Below, piece by piece: positions 42,784 through 50,958 of a stretch of DNA of 64,000 nucleotides. Within the stretch, counting starts at the first letter, position 1. Each line of letters begins with the position of its first letter. The notes under the pieces are model-generated. The model ran no database searches and was not told the origin of the DNA. It was given only the letters and a program-made list of their open reading frames with translations. Position numbers and translations under genes: made by a program. This DNA comes from Treponema denticola (GTDB lineage: Bacteria; Spirochaetota; Spirochaetia; Treponematales; Treponemataceae): NCBI RefSeq assembly GCF_024181405.1, contig NZ_CP051302.1, forward strand, positions 682,001 through 746,000. Direction: 5' to 3'.

Positions 42784-44181
42784 ATGAAGCTAAAAGATAT
42801 AATAAAAAAAATAAATGATGTTCTTTTTTTTAAAATAAAACTTAAAGATAAAAAATCTATCTTTTATTCTGCAAACAAAGCTCTTTCGTTTTTTTTACTC
42901 TGTATTTTTTTCTTTATGCTGCTCTTAGGTAAATCTTTAGACAATTTTTCATCTAAAATAAAAAATCCTTATGCCGCAGAGGTATTCAGGACTGCCGTTA
43001 AACCCGTTTCGGAACTGTCTCAAAAATTGAAACTTGATAATCTGATTCCTTCTGCAAGAACTTTCTTTTTACGCTATGCCGGTCTTGAAGGTTTAAGCGA
43101 TTGGGATTCTTTTTATTATATGGATTCTGCAGAATTAATTCATCGGGAAAGACTTTTAGCCTTGGAAAACTTAGGGCAGGCTATAGATAAATCTCAAGAT
43201 AAAAAATCTTCTATAGATAATCTTGAAAAAGACTTGGAAAGAGCAAGAGACGGTTTACCGGTAGAATCAAAACCGGAAGATGTTGCCGCCGTTAAAAAAA
43301 TGATAGAAGAACTTGAGGCAAAACTTGAAAATGTAAATACGGTTTTGGATAGGTTAAAAGACATTGAGCAGGCTAGAATTGCAGAGCTTGAAAAAATAAG
43401 ACTCACACAAAAAATGTTGGAATTAAGAAAAGAAGATATATTCGAAACTGCCGCTAAGGAAGAAGAATCAAATGTAGAGCAGGCTGAGGCGCCTAAAAAA
43501 GTTTATACCTATAATACGGAAAGACCCTTGCGTATATTAATGATAGGGGATTCTCAGATGCACAGTATTGCTGCAGGTTTTTTAAGGCTTACAGGTCAAA
43601 ACTCTTCCATAAGGGTAAAAGAAATTTCGGTTCACTCTTCAGGTTTTATAAGAAGCGATTATTACAACTGGCCTAAAAAGTTAAAGAATGTGTTTGAAGA
43701 AAGTCAAAACGAACGCTATGATATTGCCGTCATTTTTTTAGGAATGAATGATTATCAAAATTTTTATGCAGATAACGGCAAAGTTCTTGTAAAAGAAACT
43801 GAAGACTGGGAATCGGCTTATAGGGATAAGGTAATAACACATTTGGACGTTTTATTTGCAAATACAAAAAAGGTGTATTGGCTGGGCATGCCTGTTGTAC
43901 GGGATAAAATATACAATGCCCAATTACTCTATATTGAAGACTTACAGAAAAAAATAGCATCTGAGTATTCGAGTATAATCCTTAATAAATTTTCTCTAAG
44001 CAGTATCGCTCCCGGAGAAGGGGTTCCTTATACCGATACCGTTAAAACCGCCGAAGGAAAAAAAATAAGACTTATGAAAGATGACGGGCATCATTATACG
44101 GTTTCAGGCGGTGAATATATTATGCAGCCCTTTTTAGAGCTGCTTTATAAGGATTGGGATCTGGAACCCTGTACGCCTTAA
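42784..44181 (+). CDS. SGNH/GDSL hydrolase-like protein (DUF459 type)
   Basis: 465 aa. An N-terminal membrane helix (ALSFFLLCIFFFMLLLG), a coiled coil (about residues 135-225), then an SGNH domain with ILMIGDSQMHSIAAGFLRL (Ser in GDS), GMNDYQNF (block III Asn) and DDGHHYTVSGGEY (catalytic Asp and His). It most likely receives the acyl group delivered by the MBOAT protein and places it on a glycan in the periplasm, by analogy with AlgX/PatB systems. It converges with the DUF2804 gene. Confidence 0.88.
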   Translation: MKLKDIIKKINDVLFFKIKLKDKKSIFYSANKALSFFLLCIFFFMLLLGKSLDNFSSKIKNPYAAEVFRTAVKPVSELSQKLKLDNLIPSARTFFLRYAGLEGLSDWDSFYYMDSAELIHRERLLALENLGQAIDKSQDKKSSIDNLEKDLERARDGLPVESKPEDVAAVKKMIEELEAKLENVNTVLDRLKDIEQARIAELEKIRLTQKMLELRKEDIFETAAKEEESNVEQAEAPKKVYTYNTERPLRILMIGDSQMHSIAAGFLRLTGQNSSIRVKEISVHSSGFIRSDYYNWPKKLKNVFEESQNERYDIAVIFLGMNDYQNFYADNGKVLVKETEDWESAYRDKVITHLDVLFANTKKVYWLGMPVVRDKIYNAQLLYIEDLQKKIASEYSSIILNKFSLSSIAPGEGVPYTDTVKTAEGKKIRLMKDDGHHYTVSGGEYIMQPFLELLYKDWDLEPCTP

Positions 44182-44196
44182 TTTAAGCCCATAGTT

Positions 44197-45237
44197 TTAC
44201 CAAACATTTAATACGTCCTCAGCAAAGGCAGGAAAATTTTCGAATTTTACAATCTTGCCTTCGTCCAATACTGCCTGACCTGAAAAAAAGCCGAATACTT
44301 GGTGTTGAACGCTTTTTATAAGCCCTAAATTTGTATTTGCCGAGCGGTCTATAGCCGGTATAAACTCGGCTTCAAAACGTTTATCGCTTGATATGAAATT
44401 CCAAGGCTTTAAATACTCATCATTTTTAATATGAAATTCCACATCTGTAAGTTTATGTATTTTTCCGTCATAAAAAATTACATTTTCGCTTGCAGGGCCC
44501 CTATCGGTAAAACCATAACCTAGGTTAAAGCCGAATCTCTTCCCTTCGACTATACCGCTCCCGCTTGACCAATACCAACGGTTCTTTCTTGTCCAGAAAC
44601 CCCGGCCCCAATCCAGTACAGCCCAAGAGCTGTTTTTTTCTAAAGTGATTTTATCGTTTCCAAGGCTTAGGGTGCCGCTTACCGGCATACAGTTGACCTT
44701 TTCATTTAAGTAAAAACACTTACGGTTTTCTTTCCATGAAGTTGCTATGTTCATACTCTCATTATTCGGATTTCGTGTAAGCTCAATATCTGCTTTAAGC
44801 CCTCTTTTTCCGCAAGGCAGGCGCATATTAGGCACATCTGTTTGTATAATAATTTTTTCTCCCTGCTTACAAAAAAGCAGTTTCATTTTTTTATTTTTAA
44901 ACTCAAGCTTGTGATCCATTAGGGATGAAGGTTTTAATCCTGTTTTACCGAATGTAAAGAACGTCATGGCATCTTCCTGTGAAAAAGCTTTCTTCTTTAA
45001 GTCAATAAATGAAACTGAAAATAAGGCTCCAAAACCTAAGTCTGCCATTGTAGTATTTAAGCTCCAAAGCTCCTTGGAATTTGTTATGCTGTAATAGTCC
45101 CATTCCTTTATTTTAAATGCCGAAGCCTTAATCTTACTTCTATCATAGTTCCATACGGGAAATCTTGCCCATCCTTCTTCGGTGATATGACCCTGCGCAT
45201 TGAGTAAATCTTGTTTTTCCTTGACTTCATGATTCAT
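44197..45237 (-). CDS. DUF2804-family protein
   Basis: 346 aa from the ATG at 45237 (GGAGG eight bases before it). DUF2804 signs: NAQGHITEEGWARFPVW near the N terminus, SWAVLDWGRGFWTRKNRWYW and GFNLGYGFTDRGPASENV. The family is widespread but has no settled function; the fold suggests a lipocalin-like beta-sandwich. It is monocistronic, with a TATAAT-type -10 (45259-45264) and divergent from ispE. Confidence 0.85.
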   Translation of the reverse strand: MNHEVKEKQDLLNAQGHITEEGWARFPVWNYDRSKIKASAFKIKEWDYYSITNSKELWSLNTTMADLGFGALFSVSFIDLKKKAFSQEDAMTFFTFGKTGLKPSSLMDHKLEFKNKKMKLLFCKQGEKIIIQTDVPNMRLPCGKRGLKADIELTRNPNNESMNIATSWKENRKCFYLNEKVNCMPVSGTLSLGNDKITLEKNSSWAVLDWGRGFWTRKNRWYWSSGSGIVEGKRFGFNLGYGFTDRGPASENVIFYDGKIHKLTDVEFHIKNDEYLKPWNFISSDKRFEAEFIPAIDRSANTNLGLIKSVQHQVFGFFSGQAVLDEGKIVKFENFPAFAEDVLNVW

Positions 45238-45258
45238 AAATTTTTCCTCCATAGATTG

Positions 45259-45264
45259 ATTATA
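45259..45264 (-). promoter_or_regulatory. -10 element of the DUF2804 gene
   Basis: Perfect TATAAT on the minus strand 21 bases before the ATG; the -35 is weak. Confidence 0.4.
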
Positions 45265-45319
45265 CACTAAAACCGATTAAAATGCTCTTATAAATTACGT
45301 AAATTTCCATTATTTTGTA

Positions 45320-45347
45320 TTGACAAAACTTTATAATTGGATATAAT
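45320..45347 (+). promoter_or_regulatory. ispE promoter (leaderless layout)
   Basis: TTGACA (45320-45325), 16-base spacer, TATAAT (45342-45347): both hexamers match the consensus exactly. Nine bases then lead to the ATG at 45357, with no Shine-Dalgarno site. Confidence 0.75.
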
Positions 45348-45356
45348 GCTTAAGAC

Positions 45357-46211
45357 ATGATTAAAAGTGCGATTAGCCTTAAAGCTCATGCAAAAATTAA
45401 TCTGCATTTGGAAGTTTTAGGAAAGAGAAGCGACGGATTTCATGACATTGTAAGTGTTTTTGCTCCGATTTCTCTTGCCGATGAGCTTTTGATGCAAAGA
45501 AAACCGGATAAAAAAGAATGTAAGGTATTGTCTCCTTTGGCTGAATTGCCGGCAGAAAATACAATTACAAGAGCTTATGAAGAGTTTAAAAACTTTACCG
45601 GTATTTCTGAAGGCGTTTCCGTCAGGATTTTAAAAAGAATCCCTGAAGGTGCCGGATTGGGAGGTGGGTCTTCCGATGCCGCTTCGGTTTTGCTGGGGCT
45701 TAACGATATGTTTTCTACCGGTTTAACGGAAGAAGATTTAAGGGCTATAGCTTTGAAAATAGGAAGCGATGTTCCCTTTTTTTTGGGAAATGAGGCTGCG
45801 GTTGTAAGAGGCCGCGGAGAAACGATAAAAAGAGTTTCCGTTTTTTCAGATTATTTTGGGATTTTGATTTATCCAGAAATAAAAAGCGCAACACCCAGGG
45901 CTTACAGCCTTTTGGGCCGTAAAGAATCGGAGATACTGAATTCTGCTTTTAATCCTGAGCTCTTTTGCGGTAAAGATTGCCGTGAATGGCCTTTTTTTAA
46001 CAGTTTTGAAGACGTTCTTTTTACGGAATATCCTGCAATAAAAAAGGCAAAACAAGACCTTTTAACTTACGGGGCTGATTTTGCTCTTATGAGCGGTGCC
46101 GGTTCTTCAGTTTTCGGGCTTTTTAAAGATGAAAAAAACGTCAAAAATGCTTATTCTAAGCTTTTAGCCGAATATGGACGATGTTTTTTCTTTTTGTTAC
46201 TTGCGTTCTGA
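45357..46211 (+). CDS. ispE: 4-diphosphocytidyl-2-C-methyl-D-erythritol kinase
   Basis: 284 aa GHMP kinase. The N terminus [20 protein letters not shown] and the ATP-loop [20 protein letters not shown] are diagnostic. It phosphorylates CDP-ME in the methylerythritol phosphate pathway to isoprenoids. The canonical N terminus starts within a few residues of the ATG at 45357, which supports that start although the promoter is only nine bases away and no ribosome site is present. Confidence 0.95.
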   Translation: MIKSAISLKAHAKINLHLEVLGKRSDGFHDIVSVFAPISLADELLMQRKPDKKECKVLSPLAELPAENTITRAYEEFKNFTGISEGVSVRILKRIPEGAGLGGGSSDAASVLLGLNDMFSTGLTEEDLRAIALKIGSDVPFFLGNEAAVVRGRGETIKRVSVFSDYFGILIYPEIKSATPRAYSLLGRKESEILNSAFNPELFCGKDCREWPFFNSFEDVLFTEYPAIKKAKQDLLTYGADFALMSGAGSSVFGLFKDEKNVKNAYSKLLAEYGRCFFFLLLAF

Positions 46212-46274
46212 TAGAAAGCGTAGTAAAATATTGGTAGGTAAGTATTGCCAATATTATTATGCAAGGAGGACAGT

Positions 46275-46562
46275 ATGGAAATTACAGAAGTCCGTGTTCA
46301 GAGAGTGAGTCCGGGGAATAGTTTAAAGGCTTATGCTAATATTACGTTTGATGATTGCTTTGTCCTTCATAATGTAAGAGTGATCGAGGGTAATGACGGT
46401 TTGTACATTGGAATGCCCAGCCGGAAGTTGAGTAACGGTGAGTTTAAAAATATAGCTCATCCTATCACTGCCGAGTTTAGGGAAAAGATGACAAAGGCTG
46501 TTTTGGAGGTTTACGAAAAAACACCTGTTATGCCCGGGCAAGATGCTGAGGCTGAAATCTAG
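46275..46562 (+). CDS. spoVG: SpoVG family regulator
   Basis: 95 aa from the ATG at 46275 (AAGGAGGA before it); an upstream ATG at 46245 lacks a site. The family signature is clear: EITEVRVQRVS, LKAYANITFDDCFVLHNVRV, LYIGMPSRKLSNGEFKNIAHPI. SpoVG proteins bind DNA and RNA and regulate genes in spirochaetes and Firmicutes. It follows ispE by 63 bases and precedes tRNA-Gln and rplY, an order also seen in part in other spirochaetes. Confidence 0.96.
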   Translation: MEITEVRVQRVSPGNSLKAYANITFDDCFVLHNVRVIEGNDGLYIGMPSRKLSNGEFKNIAHPITAEFREKMTKAVLEVYEKTPVMPGQDAEAEI

Positions 46563-46647
46563 CTTTAGCAATCAATTTGTGACGTAATACTAGTTTTATT
46601 TTTCTGTTTTTGGATACAATTTAGCTTTCGGCTTTTTGTATATATTT

Positions 46648-46720
46648 TGGGACGTCGGCAAGTGGTAAGCCAACGGCTTTTGGTGCCGTCATTCCGTAGG
46701 TTCGAATCCTACCGTCCCAG
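46648..46720 (+). tRNA. trnQ: tRNA-Gln (TTG anticodon)
   Basis: A full cloverleaf: acceptor stem TGGGACG (46648-46654) with CGTCCCA (46713-46719) and G73; anticodon stem ACGGC/GCCGT around a TTTTGGT loop, giving anticodon TTG; T-arm with GTTCGAATC. The 3' CCA is not encoded. The TTG anticodon can read both Gln codons by wobble. Confidence 0.95.
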
Positions 46721-46790
46721 TTTTGAGGCTGCTTTTATCGGCGGCCCTTGTTGCAAACTAAATAATTGGTATTAGAGGAGTTCTGGGATT

Positions 46791-47426
46791 ATGGAACAGA
46801 GACTGTTAAACGCACATGAAAGATCAACATATGGTAAAAATGCCGCTGTAAAAATGAGAAAGGCTGGAAGAATTCCCGCAGTAATGTATGATAGACACGG
46901 CAAATCCGTTCCTATTGATGTTGATGAAAGAGAATTTATGAAACTTTTTAAACTTGTTACCGAAAGTACTATTGTAACATTAAATGCAGCGGGAAAGGAT
47001 TACGAAGTTTTTATTAAAGATTTTCAGCATGATATTGTTTCGGATAAGATTAAACATATCGACTTTTATGAAGTAGAAAGAGGAAAGACCTTACGTACAA
47101 AGGTTAAGATTAGACTTGAAGGTTCTCCCGAAGGTGTACGCCATGGCGGAATTCTTGAGACCGGTATTACCGAACTTGAACTTGAGTGTCTGCCTAAAGA
47201 TTTACCGGCCAGAATTATCGTTGATGTTTCTACTCTTGATGTAAATCAATCGCTTCATGTCAGGGATATTAAGCTTCCTGAAGCCGTTACCGTTTTAACA
47301 AGCGATGATATAACGGTTGCTGCTATTAAGTTTGCTGCTGCTGAAAGTACAACACCGGCTGCAACTGAAGGTGAAGAAACCGAAGCTGCCGCTGTCGCAC
47401 CCGAACCTGCTGCAGAGGATAAATAA
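46791..47426 (+). CDS. rplY: 50S ribosomal protein L25 (CTC form)
   Basis: 211 aa: L25 domain (RSTYGKNAAVKMRKAGRIPA, VMYDRHGK) plus the C-terminal TL5/CTC domain, and an Ala/Glu-rich acidic tail. It binds 5S rRNA in the large subunit. The gene is followed by a terminator at 47448-47482. A weak GAGGAG lies before the ATG. Confidence 0.96.
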   Translation: MEQRLLNAHERSTYGKNAAVKMRKAGRIPAVMYDRHGKSVPIDVDEREFMKLFKLVTESTIVTLNAAGKDYEVFIKDFQHDIVSDKIKHIDFYEVERGKTLRTKVKIRLEGSPEGVRHGGILETGITELELECLPKDLPARIIVDVSTLDVNQSLHVRDIKLPEAVTVLTSDDITVAAIKFAAAESTTPAATEGEETEAAAVAPEPAAEDK

Positions 47427-47447
47427 GCTTTAATCTTAATATTTCAA

Positions 47448-47482
47448 AACTTCCGTTCGATTTAAAGGGCGGAAGTTTTTTT
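47448..47482 (+). terminator. Terminator after rplY
   Basis: AACTTCCG (47448-47455) pairs with CGGAAGTT (47470-47477) across a 14-base loop, followed by a T-run. It closes the unit before the tilS promoter. Confidence 0.85.
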
Positions 47483-47519
47483 ATGTCTTTATAACTTTTT
47501 CCTCATTTTTTCTTGACTG

Positions 47520-47547
47520 TTGACCATTTTTAGAAATTGTGTAAAAT
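47520..47547 (+). promoter_or_regulatory. tilS promoter (leaderless layout)
   Basis: TTGACC (47520-47525), 16-base spacer, TAAAAT (47542-47547), then seven bases to the ATG at 47555. No ribosome site is possible on the expected transcript. Confidence 0.65.
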
Positions 47548-47554
47548 CTGTCTT

Positions 47555-48922
47555 ATGGCAAAATCGTTTTTAAAAGATGTGCTTTTAGGCTTTTCCTCAT
47601 TATGCGATAGAACGGCCGCACCTTTGAGACTCCTGCTTGCCGTTTCAGGGGGAGCCGATTCTATGGCCATGCTTTCAGCCTTTTTGGAATTGAAGAACGA
47701 TATAAATGCCGAAATTTTTGTACTGACTGTAAACCACAATATAAGACCCGAAAAAGAAACCTTAGGCGATGCCAAATTTGTTTTAGACTTTTGTAATGAT
47801 AAATGTCCATGTATTTTGGCCGAAATTCCTAAAAATACGGTATTTGATGAGGCTAAGAATAGAAAAACCGGAATTGAAGATGCTGCCCGCTTTTTAAGAT
47901 ACAATGAGTTTGAAAAAGCGGCCGATTCCTTAAATGCCGATTATATTTTGACTGCCCATAATAAAAATGATAATTATGAAACGATTTTGATGAGGCTCTT
48001 TCAAGGTTCCGAGCCTGAAGCCCTTATGGGGATTTCTCCAAGACGTGGAAGATTTATACGCCCCCTTCTTAATATCAGCCGCTCGGAAATAGAAGAATAT
48101 TTAAAAGAAAAAAATATCCCGTGGAGAGAAGATGTTACTAATCTTGAAACCTCATATCTTAGAAACAAGGTCAGACATAATCTTCTTCCTGTTTTGAGTA
48201 TCTGCTTTGACGGCTGGCAAAGAGGCTTGGATAAAAGTTTGGCAAAAATAAAGGCTCAAAACGATTTTGTTATTGCCTCATATAAAACAAAAAAAGAAAC
48301 ATGGGTATTGGATAAAAAGGAAGAGTGCTGCCGATGTAAATTTCTTTTTTTTCTAAGCCTTGAAGAAGCCTTAAAACTTAAATTTCTTCAAGAAGGTCTT
48401 ATTCTTTTAAGAGGAAAAAGAAGGATCCCTTACTCGGTCTTTGACGATTTGATGAAGCTTTCCGATACTAAAAAGATAATTTTTTCGGGCGGATTTTGTA
48501 TAAAAAAAGAAGGAGATGAGGTATTGCTTTTTAAGGCTGTAACTACTGAAGAAAAGACAAGCGAAGTTTTTTATTCTATCTGGATTGATAAGCCTTTTAC
48601 CTTTAATACCCCTGCCGGAAATTTTAAGGCCGTAAAAAATGAAGACGGCTTTTTTATAGTGCATGAAAGCGATAAAACCTGCGGTATAGGGCCTTTTAAG
48701 CCTCCCTTTTGTGTGCGTTCACGCCTCTTTGGAGATGAAATTGAGACCTCTTCGGGCTCAAAAAAATCGGTAAAAAAAATTATAAATGAGTGGAATATAG
48801 ACTATGAAAATAGAAATATTTTGCCGATAATCGAAGAGGGCGGGGTAGTTAAAGGTATATACGGAGCCGTTTTCGGCAAAAAAAATTGGTATGTTGTAGG
48901 GGATTTAGGAGTAAAGAGATGA
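47555..48922 (+). CDS. tilS: tRNA(Ile)-lysidine synthetase
   Basis: 455 aa from the ATG at 47555. The PP-loop LLLAVSGGADSMAML and the family stretches VNHNIRPE, LTAHNKNDNYETILMRLFQGS and PLLNISRSEIEEYL are present, followed by the C-terminal tRNA-binding domain. It converts the wobble C of tRNA-Ile(CAT) to lysidine. The longer frame to 47537 lies inside the promoter. The usual neighbour pth is not between rplY and tilS here. Confidence 0.94.
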   Translation: MAKSFLKDVLLGFSSLCDRTAAPLRLLLAVSGGADSMAMLSAFLELKNDINAEIFVLTVNHNIRPEKETLGDAKFVLDFCNDKCPCILAEIPKNTVFDEAKNRKTGIEDAARFLRYNEFEKAADSLNADYILTAHNKNDNYETILMRLFQGSEPEALMGISPRRGRFIRPLLNISRSEIEEYLKEKNIPWREDVTNLETSYLRNKVRHNLLPVLSICFDGWQRGLDKSLAKIKAQNDFVIASYKTKKETWVLDKKEECCRCKFLFFLSLEEALKLKFLQEGLILLRGKRRIPYSVFDDLMKLSDTKKIIFSGGFCIKKEGDEVLLFKAVTTEEKTSEVFYSIWIDKPFTFNTPAGNFKAVKNEDGFFIVHESDKTCGIGPFKPPFCVRSRLFGDEIETSSGSKKSVKKIINEWNIDYENRNILPIIEEGGVVKGIYGAVFGKKNWYVVGDLGVKR

Positions 48923-50958
48923 AATATTCCTGTAGATTTAAGTGTTTTAAACTCAAGCATAGATTATGTGTTTTTTTTATTTTAATTTGTATAGGTATTT
49001 ATGCAAATCAAACTGAGGGGGTAAATTTATCTGCGGCCCTATCATACTTGCAGAATTCCGCTAAGCTCTTTACCGAAGAAAAATGGAAGGAGGCCTTGTT
49101 TGAAGCCCAGCTCGGTGAAGTTTATGATCCGAAAACTGCCGATTTTTTATATATTCAGGCAGTATGCAGTTTAAAATTAAATTATCCTAATGAAGATATA
49201 TTGCAAAAAGCCGATGCTGCCTGTGCCGATGGAATGGTCTGGCGTTTATACGATATAAATGCCGGCCGCTTATTGGCAGCTCAGGTCAATACACGTATGT
49301 TAAAATACAAGGAAGCTCTGGATCTTGTCAAACGTTTACCCTTTGAATCTGCCGAGTCGGACTATGTAAGGGCAGATGCCCTCTATGGCTTGGGGCGATA
49401 TGATGAGGCAAAGCAGCTTATTTCCGAAGCTCTTGACCGTTGGTCCTTTAATTCCTCTTTTGCAAAATTATTTTTTTTACGTGAACGAGGAAAAAAGGTA
49501 AACTTTTTAGGTAAAAAATTGGCCGAACATATAATTTCCCGCCTTTACGCGTGGCAGGATGAGGAACCGTCTCTCCTCTTGCTTGCAAGTCCATTTGAAA
49601 CAAAATCGGAAGAAAATATCAGACGGCTAAAATTATATCGAGGTATGTATTTGCCTTTTACCGAATCTTATGATCTTAACGATTTATATAACCGCTCTTA
49701 TTCTACATTGCTTTGTCTAAGGTACGGCATAATAGATGAACAAACAGCTGTAAACGAATTTTTATCGGCTAAGGTTTATTATTTTAACCCGATTTTGAAG
49801 GAGTATGTTCTTACTCAGGCCATGTATGAATCCCATTTGGTCGAGCTTTTGCGCTTGGTTATAAATTCCGAATTGAGAAATGAGCTTAAGACCTTTTTAT
49901 CTGTTTATGAAGGTTTGATTGTCGATGATGAAAACGGGGATCTGATTATAGATTCTAAAATCTATTATAAGAACGGCAGACCTTGGTGTGCCGAATTTGA
50001 CAGCCTTCAAACAGGATATCCTGAATACACCGTAGAATGTAACTTCGGTATTCCATCCGTAATTCACGGAAAAAAAGATGAATATTTGCTGTCCTATGAT
50101 TCGTATCCGGCCGTTAAAAATTTTACCAAAAACGGTAAAAAGTATACCATGCGTCCCCTTGACTTGAATTGGGCACCGATAGAGTTAAAAGAATTAAACC
50201 TAAAGCTGTATGGCATGCACCAAAAACAGCAGGCCTTTTTTTCTTTAAAAGTAGGCAAAAATGTACGAAGTCTTCATGAAGGTGTATTGATTTACTCCGC
50301 TGCATTTTCTGAAGAAAATACTTCGTACATAAACGGGGGCATAAAAAAAGTATTCTTTGATAAGGGCATCCCAATAAAGGCCGAGGTAACTGTGTTAGGG
50401 GAGCCGTACTCGCAAACTAATTACAGAAAAGGCTTACCTGTTTTTGAAAACATAGATAAAGACGGAGACGGCTATTTTGAAACAAGGATTGAGTATGATT
50501 CAAAGGGTGTATTAAAAAGGATAGATATGGATTTAAATAAAAATAAACTCTATGAATATTCCGAATACCATCAAAAAGACGGCTTCGTTACAAAGGTTTG
50601 GGACAGCGATGAGGACGGTTCCTACGAAATTACATATACACAATATGAAAATGGCGACTCTCAAACCGAATGGATTCATCCCAAGCTGAATAAAAAAATC
50701 CGTGTCAGTTATAAAAACGGTGTTCCTTTCCAATTATTTGACGGAAAAGAAAACCTTCTGCTCATTCCTTCGGATAAGGAGAACCTGTTCTGGCTTAATC
50801 GGAGTCCTGCAAATATTGAAAAAGTAAACGAAAAAATTATAGAAATATTTAACCAAACGAGCCTTCCGGTTGTTTCCTATATGTTTAGTATAAATAATAT
50901 TGAAGTTTTTGCCGTGCGCTCCGGAGGGTTTGTTTTTGCTGAAATCGTCAACGAATAA
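48919..50958 (+). CDS. Secreted protein with TPR-like and calcium-loop repeats
   Basis: 679 aa from the ATG at 48919 (AGGAG upstream; ATGA overlap with the tilS stop). A signal sequence (LCVFFILICIGIYA) is followed by a helical TPR-like region (about residues 35-170) and, in the C-terminal half, EF-hand-like loops such as DKDGDGYFE and DSDEDGSYE. It is probably periplasmic or surface-associated. The next gene, a lipoprotein protease, overlaps it by 23 bases. Confidence 0.72.
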   Translation: MKYSCRFKCFKLKHRLCVFFILICIGIYANQTEGVNLSAALSYLQNSAKLFTEEKWKEALFEAQLGEVYDPKTADFLYIQAVCSLKLNYPNEDILQKADAACADGMVWRLYDINAGRLLAAQVNTRMLKYKEALDLVKRLPFESAESDYVRADALYGLGRYDEAKQLISEALDRWSFNSSFAKLFFLRERGKKVNFLGKKLAEHIISRLYAWQDEEPSLLLLASPFETKSEENIRRLKLYRGMYLPFTESYDLNDLYNRSYSTLLCLRYGIIDEQTAVNEFLSAKVYYFNPILKEYVLTQAMYESHLVELLRLVINSELRNELKTFLSVYEGLIVDDENGDLIIDSKIYYKNGRPWCAEFDSLQTGYPEYTVECNFGIPSVIHGKKDEYLLSYDSYPAVKNFTKNGKKYTMRPLDLNWAPIELKELNLKLYGMHQKQQAFFSLKVGKNVRSLHEGVLIYSAAFSEENTSYINGGIKKVFFDKGIPIKAEVTVLGEPYSQTNYRKGLPVFENIDKDGDGYFETRIEYDSKGVLKRIDMDLNKNKLYEYSEYHQKDGFVTKVWDSDEDGSYEITYTQYENGDSQTEWIHPKLNKKIRVSYKNGVPFQLFDGKENLLLIPSDKENLFWLNRSPANIEKVNEKIIEIFNQTSLPVVSYMFSINNIEVFAVRSGGFVFAEIVNE

